This document shows, one piece after another, positions 9,201 to 16,718 of a DNA stretch of 64,000 nt. The notes beneath the pieces were generated by a model. It saw only the letters and a program-made list of their open reading frames with translations, had not been told where the DNA came from and did no database searches. The translations under genes and the position numbers were made by a program. Numbering within the stretch: position 1 is the stretch's first letter; each line of letters starts with the position of its first letter. This stretch comes from Devosia sp. SL43 (GTDB taxonomy: Bacteria > Pseudomonadota > Alphaproteobacteria > Rhizobiales > Devosiaceae), in contig NZ_CP063401.1 in NCBI RefSeq assembly GCF_021729885.1, positions 992,001 to 1,056,000 of the forward strand, read 5' to 3'.

Positions 9201-9688
9201 CTGGTCGGCAGCAGGTCGATGAAGAGTTTTTCGCCCGCTTCGATGCGGTTGAAGCTGAATGCCGTGCGCAGACCGATGCGCAAGCCCCGCCCGTCAGGGT
9301 CAACGCGCGCCACCGACAGATAGTCCGGCATGGTCGAGCTGACATCGGGCAGGATGATCGAGACCTGATCGACAAACTCGATCGAGAGCACGCCGTTTTC
9401 GATGCGCATCTCGTATTTGGGAAGGCTGTCGCGACCCGGGAAACTGAGGATCAGCCGGCCGTAGCCTTCTTCCTGGGTGGCAAAAAGCTGCCCCTGTTCC
9501 TGTGCATAGGCGGGGGCTATGAGGCCGAGCAGCAGCACGGCGCATAGAGCCAGGACGCGCCTGGCGCGAAGCCAACCTGCCTTGATCGCGGTCTTCACCG
9601 GCTTCTGCCCGCCCGACGCAATACGCGCGTTCACAGGGGCCGATTTCTGGGCCGGGAGCACGCGCAGGGTTACAACACAACACAACAC
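6239..9688 (-). CDS. Large exported TPR-repeat protein of the flagellar cluster
   Basis: The open frame encodes up to 1149 residues. A signal peptide is visible (about residues 32-63, RARRVLALCAVLLLGLIAPAYAQ), followed by a beta-rich N-terminal half (about 65-520). The C-terminal half (about 560-1130) is made of helical TPR-type repeats, for example GDTSMAQRLLDEVDFAGLDA and LYHLLSGRIDEAQGRIDEAI. The start is uncertain: GTG 9688, GTG 9634 and GTG 9598 are all possible, and the last places the signal peptide at the N-terminus. It is the last gene behind fliL-fliM-DUF6468-motE-like, after a 93-base gap. I recognise no named homologue with certainty. A periplasmic motor-associated role, perhaps as client of the MotE-like protein, is inferred from position and export signal only. 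Confidence 0.7.
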   Translation of the reverse strand: MLCCVVTLRVLPAQKSAPVNARIASGGQKPVKTAIKAGWLRARRVLALCAVLLLGLIAPAYAQEQGQLFATQEEGYGRLILSFPGRDSLPKYEMRIENGVLSIEFVDQVSIILPDVSSTMPDYLSVARVDPDGRGLRIGLRTAFSFNRIEAGEKLFIDLLPTSWQGMPPALPQAIIDELAERARVAAIRAEQERKAAGVADLDPKATIRVGRNPTFLRVQFDWSVPTTGDYVQEGELGLISFEWPVGVDLRDLAIDLPPEIVSVESAVNPDGSVITLQLAEGIKPRFYENSPRQYIMDIDIAGIGLPTFDTASLADGVAAEAEHGEVHETPADPLVGMLYPESASKTVTPFISVLGSTVRVVFPFEQDTPAAVFRRGDTVWMMFDTISGIAPPPQSDALDALASEFAVVTAGDTQMVRVELSQDRLATLGSEGMAWVLSLGDIMLTPTEPIELSRRRDAEGDFEIVADVARPARVHDFRDPVVGDVLKVVTAFPPARGVTRTLDYVDFSALRSVHGLVIKPETLDLDVTIENDLAVLSTSGGLTVSALDGPRTIGNGIAEAMRGSFIDLAQLEQPDFGLFTEHKEELLAEAAATEGRDRDIARLDLAQYYIANHFGLEAIGVLDVLETDLKAEDLTRKVRLSRAIADTIAGRSADALQILNSTSMGQEVDALLWRTIARADAYDYKGAKMDALEAATIVDTYPRWVRSKFQFAAIRAAVETGDTSMAQRLLDEVDFAGLDAADSSLYHLLSGRIDEAQGRIDEAIDTYGQVITADIRPTRAEAIYRTLLLLDQSGKLNLAKGTETLSAESLLWRGNPLEADMQKLLAELYFRHGDYRLGFETVKQAVANYPESPPINALRDEAQRMFGELFLNGMADAMGPVDALGLYYDFRQLTPPGARGDEMIRNLARRLVRVDLLPQAAELLEYQLDNRLRGVARTQIAADLAIIYLADRKPQDALRVLNATRLPDIPESLARQRRILEARAMIDGGRDQLALDLLRDLDGRDATLLRIDAHWKARRYAQASEMIEALYAENPGTALTQPARMSVIKAAVGFVLAGDTFGLSRLRSKFGDAMVTSPEWPMFDLVTGNVEVTSLEFKTVANQVAGTDGINSFLSSYRETYGGEGALAPTVASEPDAGIASVGAPGGA

Positions 9689-9750
9689 ACTCGGACCGTC
9701 GTTCAGCTGATCGGCAATTGGTCCTAGAGTGGCACCCTAGCGTTGTGGGC

Positions 9751-9765
9751 TTAACGTCGCCTTAC
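9751..9765. promoter_or_regulatory. Degenerate CtrA-like half-pair upstream of the TPR gene
   Basis: TTAA (9751-9754), seven bases, TTAC (9762-9765): one mismatch from a CtrA full site, in the 93-base gap between the motE-like gene and the TPR gene. It could give the TPR gene its own promoter. Confidence 0.3.
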
Positions 9766-9781
9766 CCCAATCGGGAAAGAC

Positions 9782-10912
9782 TTATTGACCGACGATCTGC
9801 GGAAGCGCCGCCAGATCCTCGGGGGTCATCTCGGTGGCAGGGCGGTCGGCCAGGTCGGCCATCTTGACCGTCAGCTCCTGCGCACGAGCAGTGTCCATCT
9901 CGGCCAGGATCGGCGCCATCTTGCGGGCGCTCATGGCCTTGGCAACGCGCAGCAGCACGTCCATGTCGAGATTGTTGAAGATATTGGCGGCGTCCTTGGG
10001 CTTCATCGTCTCATACATGGCGACGATGCCGGCAAACTGGCCGCTTTCCATCTCGGTACGCTGATCGACCAGGCTGGAAATCTGGGCTTCAAGCGCCTCT
10101 AGGGTGGCGGCACGCTCGGCGATACGCTGCTCGGCGGCATCGACGATGGACGCGCGCAAAGCCAGGTCCTGCTCGTACTGCTCCAGCTCGGTGCGGCGGG
10201 CGGCAAGGCGTTCGAGCAATTGCTGCTCGGTCAGCGAGGCACCGTCGGTGCTGACCAGCGGGGTAGTACCGCCAAGACCGTCGATCTGCATCGGCACGGC
10301 GTCACCCGAGGGCAGGCAATCGGCCATGGACGCGGCAAAGCTCGGCAGGGTCGCCGCAGCCTCGCCTTCGGCGGCAGCCTCACCTTCTGCGGCCGCGTCG
10401 CCCTCGGCGGAAGGCGCGCCGTGATCGCCACCGGCATCTGCTGCCGCGGCCGATGCCGGGTTGATGATGACGGTGCCGTCGGCCTGGATGGCCGCGTCGG
10501 ATTCAGCGCAGAACGTGCTGGAGGGCGTAGCAGGCGCTTCGGCGACCGCGTGTTCGGCTTCGCCCGCGGCAGCTGGTGGCTGTTCGCCCTCCGCTGCGGG
10601 CGCGCCATGATCGGCTGCGGGCTCAGCCGGCGTGGCACCATGAGCTGCAGGTTCGGCAGCCTGCCCGATGGTGGGCGCCTCATCGGCGAGAGTGGGGCTG
10701 GTGTCTTGCAGCGTCGGCTCGCCCGGCAAAGTGAGCGTGGCATCGGCCTCAGTGGTGGCACCGCCCTCCCCACCAGCGCTCGCGCCGGACGCCTGCGCCG
10801 CGCGGACGCCCGTCAGCACATAGCCGCCATTGGTGACCAGACCCAGGGTCTTGAGCACCAGCAGCGCCGCTATGGCGAGGACGACAACGGGAAGCAGGCG
10901 GATGTTTTTCAC
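9782..10912 (-). CDS. motE: MotE-like flagellar protein with MgtE N-terminal-type domain
   Basis: The 376-residue protein has an N-terminal membrane or signal segment (about 5-25) and a long Ala/Glu/Pro-rich linker (about 40-205). A coiled coil follows (about 225-285, QLLERLAARRTELEQYEQDL), then a C-terminal MgtE-N-like helical domain (KPKDAANIFNNLDMDVLLRV, KMAPILAEMDTARAQELTVK). This is the MotE family; in Sinorhizobium MotE is a periplasmic chaperone that stabilises the motor protein MotC. The linker with repeated HGA/AEGE blocks makes this copy roughly twice as long as usual. It overlaps the DUF6468 gene by four bases and is followed by the large TPR gene, a candidate client. Confidence 0.8.
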   Translation of the reverse strand: MKNIRLLPVVVLAIAALLVLKTLGLVTNGGYVLTGVRAAQASGASAGGEGGATTEADATLTLPGEPTLQDTSPTLADEAPTIGQAAEPAAHGATPAEPAADHGAPAAEGEQPPAAAGEAEHAVAEAPATPSSTFCAESDAAIQADGTVIINPASAAAADAGGDHGAPSAEGDAAAEGEAAAEGEAAATLPSFAASMADCLPSGDAVPMQIDGLGGTTPLVSTDGASLTEQQLLERLAARRTELEQYEQDLALRASIVDAAEQRIAERAATLEALEAQISSLVDQRTEMESGQFAGIVAMYETMKPKDAANIFNNLDMDVLLRVAKAMSARKMAPILAEMDTARAQELTVKMADLADRPATEMTPEDLAALPQIVGQ

Positions 10913-11340
10913 GCAGCGGCTCCGCGGCTACGGACGCGAGCGGACAGCTGGTCGAGCGCCGACTGCACCTTGTTGGGCTGCTCCACCGGCTCGATGGCCT
11001 GGCTATGCCGCGCCACGCTGGTGATCTTGGCAATACGTTCCATGAGGACCGTGCCGGCATTAACGTGGTTGGCCAGCTCGATACCAAAACGCTCGGCCTC
11101 TTCGAGGCGCGAATTGAGTGCCAGATCAGCCTCGACGGCTGTCTGCTTGAGCTCCTTGATCGCCTGGTTGGCCAGGTTGGTGGCGCCGACAAGATCGGCC
11201 ACCATCTGGCGCAGCATGTCCTTGTCTTGATGCAGGCGCTTCAGGCGCTGATTCAGGACAATGCAGTAACCGATTGTGAGTGCCATCAGAACGGCGACGG
11301 CGCTCTCCACGAATATCCCCAGGGGCAAGCCGAACATCAT
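10909..11340 (-). CDS. DUF6468 membrane-anchored flagellar-cluster protein
   Basis: This 143-residue protein has one N-terminal membrane helix (about 8-28, FVESAVAVLMALTIGYCIVL) followed by a long charged coiled-coil region (about 30-110, QRLKRLHQDKDMLRQMVADL). It corresponds to the DUF6468 family, which I know from alphaproteobacterial flagellar operons between fliM and motE. No biochemical function is established that I can cite. It overlaps fliM and the motE-like gene by four bases on either side, so the genes are almost certainly translated together. Confidence 0.8.
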   Translation of the reverse strand: MMFGLPLGIFVESAVAVLMALTIGYCIVLNQRLKRLHQDKDMLRQMVADLVGATNLANQAIKELKQTAVEADLALNSRLEEAERFGIELANHVNAGTVLMERIAKITSVARHSQAIEPVEQPNKVQSALDQLSARVRSRGAAA

Positions 11341-12512
11341 CGTCCTTCCATTTTCTCGTCGATCGCTTCGAAGGCCGCCATGGTGACCTTGGGCGGATTG
11401 AGCGGGCGGGAAACCCGCACCGATACGTGATTGCCGATATGGCCCATGATGGCCTCGGTGAGTTCGACATCGCCGCAGCGCAGGCGCACCGGATCGCTGG
11501 GCGAGCGTTCGAACATGACGGTATCGCCCGGCTTCATCGCCAGCATACGGCTGAGCGGCAGGTCCTGCTCGTGCAGCACCGCCTCGATCTCGACATTGGC
11601 CGAGTAGATCTCGGTCGCCAGGTGACCTTCCCAGATCGGGTCGCGGCCGAACTTCTCACCCATGAACATCTGCAGCAGCTGTTCGCGGATGGGTTCGATC
11701 GTGGCGTAGGGCAGCAGGATTTCGATCTTGCCGCCGCGATCGTCCATCTCAATGCGCAGTTCGATCAGGATGGCGGCGTTGCCCGGCCGCGAAATGGCGG
11801 CAAAGCGCGGGTTGGTTTCCATGCGCTCGAGCTTGAAATTGACATCGGTCACCGGCTCGAAGGCACGGTGGGTATCCTCCAGGATGATCTCGATCATCTT
11901 GCGGGCCAGCGCCATCTCGATGGTGGTGTAAGGACGGCCCTCAACGCGGATATTGCCGCCAATACGTCGACCACCAAGCAGCACGTCGATCATCGAATAG
12001 ATGAGGCTCGAATCGACGGTCAGCAGGCCGTAATTCTCCCACTCCTCGGCCCGGATGACCGAGAGAATGGCCGGCAGCGGTATCGAATTGAGATAGTCAC
12101 CGAAGCGCACCGACGAGATCGAGTCCATGGTGACTTCGACATTGTCGGAGGTGAAATTGCGCAGGCTCGTCGTCGCCAGCCGCACGAGGCGGTCGAAGAC
12201 GATTTCGAGCATCGGCAGGCGTTCGTAGCTGACCAGTGCCGAGTTGATCAGAGCCTGGACGCCTGTCAGCTCGACATTGCTGCCGACGCTAGCGTCAAAG
12301 CCCAACAGGCTGTCGATTTCGTCCTGGTTGAGGACGCGGTCCGGACCGCCCTCCCCATCGCCATTGTCGCCTTCGAGCATCGCCGCCCACTCGGCGGCGG
12401 CCTCCGCGGCTTTCTCCTCGTCGGTCTGCTCTACCGGCTCGACGGGCACGATCGAATCGTCGACCCCCCAATCTTCGCTGAGCTTGTCCTGGTCGGTGGG
12501 CCCAGCCATCAC
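11337..12512 (-). CDS. fliM: Flagellar motor switch protein FliM
   Basis: FliM (391 residues) is a C-ring protein that binds phosphorylated CheY and sets rotation. The CheY-binding motif (LNQDEIDSLLGF) lies near residue 60 rather than at the very N-terminus, so this FliM has an extra acidic N-terminal extension of about 55 residues. The middle CheC-like domain and the C-terminal SpoA domain (SRMLAMKPGDTVMF and RLRCGDVELTEAIMG) are complete. It is translationally coupled to fliL (four-base overlap) and to the DUF6468 gene. Confidence 0.95.
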   Translation of the reverse strand: MMAGPTDQDKLSEDWGVDDSIVPVEPVEQTDEEKAAEAAAEWAAMLEGDNGDGEGGPDRVLNQDEIDSLLGFDASVGSNVELTGVQALINSALVSYERLPMLEIVFDRLVRLATTSLRNFTSDNVEVTMDSISSVRFGDYLNSIPLPAILSVIRAEEWENYGLLTVDSSLIYSMIDVLLGGRRIGGNIRVEGRPYTTIEMALARKMIEIILEDTHRAFEPVTDVNFKLERMETNPRFAAISRPGNAAILIELRIEMDDRGGKIEILLPYATIEPIREQLLQMFMGEKFGRDPIWEGHLATEIYSANVEIEAVLHEQDLPLSRMLAMKPGDTVMFERSPSDPVRLRCGDVELTEAIMGHIGNHVSVRVSRPLNPPKVTMAAFEAIDEKMEGR

Positions 12513-13030
12513 TGCACCAGGATTTCTTTGAACAGTACCGATTCAACACGAGAGGGATAAATCGCCACGTTGACGCGGCGCAGCAGCTCTTCCTTGAGAC
12601 GATAGACGCCGGCTGAACCTTCGAGGTCGGACCGGCGCAGCTCGCGCAGATAGACCTGGAACGCATCGACCACTTTGGCCATGCGCGGCTGGATTTCGAT
12701 CATCATGGCTTCGTTGGCGACTTCCAGCGCCACGGTCAGCTTCATGAAGGCCTCGCCCTCGCCCTCGTTGTTGAGATTTACCACCATGGGTGGGAGATTG
12801 AAGATGAAGGTATGCGCTGCAACTGCGCCGTGGCCGTCGGTCGCCGCAGCGCCGTGCTCGCCCTCCACTGCATGCTCGGCATCGGCTTCGGCCGAGCCCG
12901 ATGACAGGAAGAAGAACAGTCCGGCGCCGCCCAGGAGGACGACAATGGCGGCTGCGCCGATGATGATGAAGAGCTTGGGAATGCCCTTCTTTTTTTCGGC
13001 TGCGCCTTCGATTTCCGCTTCAGCGGCCAT
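12509..13030 (-). CDS. fliL: Flagellar basal body-associated protein FliL
   Basis: FliL (173 residues) is a single-pass inner-membrane protein around the stator. It has a short cytoplasmic tail, a membrane helix (about 19-42, LFIIIGAAAIVVLLGGAGLF), an Ala/His-rich linker and a periplasmic domain (FNLPPMVVNLNNEGEGEAFMK) ending IYPSRVESVLFKEILVQ, as in the family. It is first gene of fliL-fliM-DUF6468-motE-like(-TPR), divergent from flgF across a 284-base regulatory gap. Confidence 0.93.
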   Translation of the reverse strand: MAAEAEIEGAAEKKKGIPKLFIIIGAAAIVVLLGGAGLFFFLSSGSAEADAEHAVEGEHGAAATDGHGAVAAHTFIFNLPPMVVNLNNEGEGEAFMKLTVALEVANEAMMIEIQPRMAKVVDAFQVYLRELRRSDLEGSAGVYRLKEELLRRVNVAIYPSRVESVLFKEILVQ

Positions 13031-13096
13031 GCCAACCTGCCAAACCCGAGCATTTCCGGACGATTCCGGCTCTTCGTCCAGCTAAGCGCTCGATGG

Positions 13097-13111
13097 TTAA
13101 TGATTGGTTAC
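13097..13111. promoter_or_regulatory. CtrA-like box in fliL/flgF gap (one mismatch)
   Basis: TTAA (13097-13100), seven bases, TTAC (13108-13111). It differs from the CtrA full site at one position and lies 67 bases upstream of fliL, a suitable place for a fliL promoter. Confidence 0.5.
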
Positions 13112-13125
13112 AATTGGACGTCATG

Positions 13126-13140
13126 CGGCAGAATTTGCCG
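13126..13140. promoter_or_regulatory. FlbD/ftr-like palindrome CGGCA-N5-TGCCG (flgF/fliL)
   Basis: CGGCA (13126-13130), GAATT, TGCCG (13136-13140), a perfect inverted repeat about 90 bases upstream of the sigma-54 promoter of flgF. A further half site (TTTTGCCG) lies at 13147-13154. Enhancer function through FlbD is inferred. Confidence 0.55.
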
Positions 13141-13229
13141 GGTAAGTTTTGCCGCGCCCGGAAAGGATGGACCGGCAAGGTTCATCCCATGCTTTCGTTA
13201 TCCATATGATTTTATTAAATTTTCTGCTC

Positions 13230-13245
13230 TGGCATGGTTTCTGCA
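13230..13245 (+). promoter_or_regulatory. Sigma-54 promoter of flgF-flgG-flgA-flgH
   Basis: TGGCATG-N4-CTGCA: the invariant GG (13231-13232) and GC (13243-13244) are exactly ten bases apart and flanking bases fit the -24/-12 consensus. Predicted transcription start is near 13256, giving a leader of about 59 bases before the flgF ATG at 13315. Confidence 0.7.
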
Positions 13246-13314
13246 GTGTAAACGGCGAGACCATCGGCTTGGGGAAGCAGGCGGTCTCGGGGAAGTTAAC
13301 ACCGGGGATCAGCG

Positions 13315-14055
13315 ATGATCGAAAATGCGCAACTGATCAGCCTCTCAAGGCAGATGGCGCTGCAGCGGCAGATGGATGTGGTGGCCAACAACATGGCCAA
13401 CATCAACACCACAGGCTTCAAGGCCGAGAACATCCTGTTCGAAGAATATGTGATGCCGGTCGCTCGCGACCAGGACTTCCCCCGGATGGACCAGCCGCTC
13501 TCTTATGTGCAGGACTGGGCCACCATTCACGACCTCAGCGGCGGCGCCATGGTGCAGACCGGCAGCCCGCTCGATGTCGGCCTCAATGGCGACGGCTTCT
13601 TTGCGGTGGAAACACCGGCCGGCGAACGCTGGACCAAGGCTGGCTCCTTTCAGATCAGTGCCAATGGCACCCTCGTTGACGCCGGTGGCAATCCCGTACT
13701 GGGCCAGGGCGGACCCATCCAGTTCGGCCCCGAGGAAACCGACATCCTGATCGCCAGCGACGGCTCGATCAGCTCCAGCGCAGGCGCCAAGGGCAGCCTG
13801 CGCCTCGTCGAATTCGCCAATCCGCAGGAACTGACCCGCGAGGGCAACAACCTGTGGGCCGGTGGCACGCCGATTGCACCGACCAATACACGGGCCATGC
13901 AGGGCTTCGTGGAGAAGTCGAACGTCTCGGGCGTGTCCGAGATGGCCGAGATGATCCGCGTGCAGCGGGCCTATGAGTCGATCGCCAACCTGACGTCCAA
14001 GCAGGACGAACTGCGTCGCACGGCCATTCAGCGCCTCGGCGATACCAACGCGTAA
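13315..14055 (+). CDS. flgF: Flagellar basal-body rod protein FlgF
   Basis: FlgF (246 residues) is a proximal rod protein. It opens with SLSRQMALQRQMDVVANNMA and NINTTGFKAENILFEEYVMP, has the central hook-domain fold (LDVGLNGDGFFAVETPAGERW), and ends with the rod C-terminal motif EMAEMIRVQRAYESIANLTS. It is first gene of flgF-flgG-flgA-flgH behind a sigma-54 promoter. It lies 15 bases before flgG. Confidence 0.96.
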   Translation: MIENAQLISLSRQMALQRQMDVVANNMANINTTGFKAENILFEEYVMPVARDQDFPRMDQPLSYVQDWATIHDLSGGAMVQTGSPLDVGLNGDGFFAVETPAGERWTKAGSFQISANGTLVDAGGNPVLGQGGPIQFGPEETDILIASDGSISSSAGAKGSLRLVEFANPQELTREGNNLWAGGTPIAPTNTRAMQGFVEKSNVSGVSEMAEMIRVQRAYESIANLTSKQDELRRTAIQRLGDTNA

Positions 14056-14070
14056 TCCGGAGTACATGCC

Positions 14071-14856
14071 ATGAAAGCTCTCTACATCGCATCGACCGGC
14101 ATGAGCGCCCAGGAACGCAACGTCGAAGTCATTTCGAACAATATCGCCAACATGCGGACGACCGGCTTCAAGCGCCAGCGCGCCGAGTTCGAGGACTTGC
14201 TGTATCAGCAGATCACCCGCGCCGGCTCGCAGACGTCCGACCAGGGCACCATGGTCCCTGCCGGCCTCGAAATCGGTTCGGGCGTGCGTACCGTCTCGAC
14301 GCCCCGCGTGATGAGCCAGGGCAACGTCAACATCACCGAGCGCGAGCTCGACGTCGCCATCCGCGGCGAGGGTTTCCTGATGGTCACCCTGCCCGATGGC
14401 CGCACCGCCTATACCCGCGATGGCTCGCTGGAACGCGACGCTGAAGGCACCCTGGTCAATTCGAGCGGCTACCCGCTCGATCCCGGCATCACCATTCCTG
14501 GCAATGCCACTGCTGTCGCCATCTCGCCTGACGGCATGGTGTCCGCCTATCTCGACAACGATGCAGCGCCGACCCAGCTCGGCCAGCTCCAGCTCGCGCG
14601 CTTCGTCAACAAGTCGGGCCTTGAATCGCTGGGCGACAACCTCTTCACCGAAACCGCAGCGAGCGGCCCGGCGCAGGTCAGCGTTCCCAGCTCCGAGGGC
14701 ACCGGCAACCTGCTGCAGAATTACCTCGAAATGGCCAACGTCAATTCGGTCACCGAAATCGCCGACCTCATCGCCGCTCAGCGCGCCTACGAGATGAACG
14801 CTCGCGTCATCTCCGGCGCCGACGAGATGATGCAGGCCACGAGCCAACTGCGCTAG
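14071..14856 (+). CDS. flgG: Flagellar distal rod protein FlgG
   Basis: FlgG (261 residues, exactly the usual length) forms the distal rod. The N-terminal motif LYIASTGMSAQERNVEVISN with NIANMRTTGFKRQRAEFEDL, and the C-terminal MANVNSVTEIADLIAAQRAY and EMNARVISGADEMMQATSQL, are diagnostic. It lies between flgF and flgA. Confidence 0.98.
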   Translation: MKALYIASTGMSAQERNVEVISNNIANMRTTGFKRQRAEFEDLLYQQITRAGSQTSDQGTMVPAGLEIGSGVRTVSTPRVMSQGNVNITERELDVAIRGEGFLMVTLPDGRTAYTRDGSLERDAEGTLVNSSGYPLDPGITIPGNATAVAISPDGMVSAYLDNDAAPTQLGQLQLARFVNKSGLESLGDNLFTETAASGPAQVSVPSSEGTGNLLQNYLEMANVNSVTEIADLIAAQRAYEMNARVISGADEMMQATSQLR

Positions 14857-14867
14857 GGAACTGATAG

Positions 14868-15803
14868 ATGATTATCCGATCCACGTTTATCGCCCTGCTC
14901 ATGACCTCCAGCGCCTTCGCTGCGCCGATGCTCAAAGGGGACATCGTCGTCAACGCTGCGGTGGTCACGGTCGGCGACATGTTCGACAATGCCGGCCTCG
15001 CCGCAGAGGATGCGCTGTTCCGCGCACCCAAGCCGGGCACCAGCGGCAATGTGAGCCTGGCCGACATCAATGCCGCTGCGGCCCGTATCGGTCTTGAAAC
15101 CTTTGAAACGCGTGGCCTCGACACCATTCGCGTCAGTCGCGCCGCCACAGTGGTGGACGAAACCACGCTGGCCGAACTGATTGCCGCCGACCTGGCCGGG
15201 CGTGGCATCCTGGGTGCAGGCATGAGCGCCGATACGCTCTTTGCCACGCCAGTTCCCGCACTCAATGCCGAAGCGGTTGCTCAGCCGGTCAGCATCGTCA
15301 ACCTGCGCTACCTGCCCGGTACCGGCGCATTCTCCGCGCGCTTCGCCATAGCCGGCATCGAGCAGCCGCTCGATGTCTCGGGCACGATCGAACTGCAGAT
15401 CGAAGCGCCGCACCTGATCGGCAGCTTCCCGGCCGGCACGGTGCTGACCGCTGCCGATGTGGTGATGCGCCCGGTGCCCCTGCGCTTTGCCGAAAGCACC
15501 GGCGTTGCCCGGCTCGAAGATCTCGTCGGCAAGGCGCTGACCCGCCAGAGCCGTGACGGCATGCTGCTCAAGCCAGCCGACGTCACGACGCCGCTGACCA
15601 TCTCGAAGAACGATCTTGTCACCATCTATTTCCGCCAGGGACCGATGACCCTGACCGTCAAGGGCCAGGCCATTACCGGCGCCACCGTCGGTGCACCGCT
15701 GCAAGTTCTCAACCTCATGTCCCGGCGCGTCATCAGCGCCACCGCCCTCGCCGCCGGCGCCGTCGAAGTCAGCGCCGGCCCGCTCGATCTCGCCGGCCTT
15801 TAG
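14868..15803 (+). CDS. flgA: Flagellar P-ring assembly chaperone FlgA
   Basis: FlgA (311 residues) is the periplasmic chaperone for FlgI P-ring assembly. It has a signal peptide (residues 1-18, TFIALLMTSSAFA) and a C-terminal SAF-type domain (about 190-310; ADVVMRPVPLRFAESTGVAR, LEDLVGKALTRQSRDGMLL, then DLVTIYFRQGPMTLTVKGQA). The N-terminal part is longer than in enteric FlgA, as commonly seen in alphaproteobacteria. It starts 11 bases after flgG and is followed by flgH. Confidence 0.93.
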   Translation: MIIRSTFIALLMTSSAFAAPMLKGDIVVNAAVVTVGDMFDNAGLAAEDALFRAPKPGTSGNVSLADINAAAARIGLETFETRGLDTIRVSRAATVVDETTLAELIAADLAGRGILGAGMSADTLFATPVPALNAEAVAQPVSIVNLRYLPGTGAFSARFAIAGIEQPLDVSGTIELQIEAPHLIGSFPAGTVLTAADVVMRPVPLRFAESTGVARLEDLVGKALTRQSRDGMLLKPADVTTPLTISKNDLVTIYFRQGPMTLTVKGQAITGATVGAPLQVLNLMSRRVISATALAAGAVEVSAGPLDLAGL

Positions 15804-15823
15804 TGAATCAGGAGCCTAGAAAA

Positions 15824-16561
15824 ATGAACATCATCAAACTCGCCACCCTCCTGACGCTCACAGCCACGCTGGCCGGCTGCAACACCATGGATCGCCTGGC
15901 CAATGTCGGTAACGCCCCGGTGCTGACGCCCATCGTCGACCCGACCACCACGGCCGGCTACCAGCCGATCAACATGCCGATGCCGCCGGCCATCGCCGAC
16001 ACCTACCAGCCCAATTCGCTCTACCGCACCTCGGCCCGCGGCTTCTTCAAGGACGAACGCGCCCATCGCATCGGCGATATCCTCACCGTCATCGTCACCA
16101 TCGACGACAGCGCGCAGATCGACAATTCGACCACCTCCGGCCGCACGGCAAGCAACACGGCGGGCATGGGTGGCATCCTGGGCGCGGTTGTAGACACTGC
16201 CACCGCCGGCACCGTTGACACCACGGCGGCCGTCGACTTCACCTCGGGCATGACCAACAAGGGCAATGGCTCGGTCAACCGCTCGGAAAGTCTCGAGACG
16301 TCGGTCGCCGCCGTGGTCACCCAGGTGCTGCCCAACGGCAATCTGGTCATCGAAGGCCGGCAGGAAGTGCGCGTCAACTTCGAAGTCCGCGACCTGATCG
16401 TGGCCGGCATCGTCCGCCCGTCCGACATCCAGGCCAACAACACCATCCCCTCGTCCAAGATCGCCGAGGCCCGCATTTCCTACGGCGGCCGTGGCCAGAT
16501 CAGCGAAGTCCAGCAGCCCCGCTACGGCCAGCAGGTGATGGACGCCATCCTGCCCTTCTAA
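15824..16561 (+). CDS. flgH: Flagellar L-ring lipoprotein FlgH
   Basis: FlgH forms the outer-membrane L ring. The lipoprotein signal peptide ends with lipobox LAGC at about residues 15-18 (TATLAGCNTM). The conserved parts SLYRTSARGFFKDERAHRIG, VVTQVLPNGNLVIEGRQEVR and the C-terminal EARISYGGRGQISEVQQPRY are present. ATG 15824 is chosen over the upstream GTG at 15803 because AGGAG lies nine bases upstream and the lipoprotein signal starts there. The mature protein is of normal size (245 residues in all). Confidence 0.96.
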   Translation: MNIIKLATLLTLTATLAGCNTMDRLANVGNAPVLTPIVDPTTTAGYQPINMPMPPAIADTYQPNSLYRTSARGFFKDERAHRIGDILTVIVTIDDSAQIDNSTTSGRTASNTAGMGGILGAVVDTATAGTVDTTAAVDFTSGMTNKGNGSVNRSESLETSVAAVVTQVLPNGNLVIEGRQEVRVNFEVRDLIVAGIVRPSDIQANNTIPSSKIAEARISYGGRGQISEVQQPRYGQQVMDAILPF

Positions 16562-16669
16562 ACCCCAGTCTTCCGCGTCACGCATTCCCCCAATGGTGTG
16601 ACGCGGCTCCCCCGGGCAAGGCCAGAAGGCCCTGCCCCGGCCGGTTCCAGAACAGACCCGGCCCTCCCC

Positions 16670-16706
16670 AGAGGCGCAGTCTCCCCGGCTGCGCCTCTTC
16701 CCCTTT
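16670..16706 (+). terminator. Terminator-like hairpin after flgH
   Basis: AGAGGCGCAG (16670-16679) pairs perfectly with CTGCGCCTCT (16689-16698), followed by TTCCCCTTT. The T-run is weak. It would end the flgFGAH transcript before the convergent gene at 16719. Confidence 0.5.
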
Positions 16707-16718
16707 GGCGGGGTAGGA

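Noticed and set aside
7190..9547. 785-codon open frame on the plus strand opposite the TPR gene
   Set aside because: It is antisense to the large TPR gene, whose signal peptide, repeats and codon pattern make sense. The high GC content gives long open shadow frames; the translation shows no domain.
13345..14847. 500-codon open frame on the minus strand opposite flgF-flgG
   Set aside because: It covers two clear rod genes in the other direction, and its translation is low-complexity His/Gly/Arg-rich shadow sequence.
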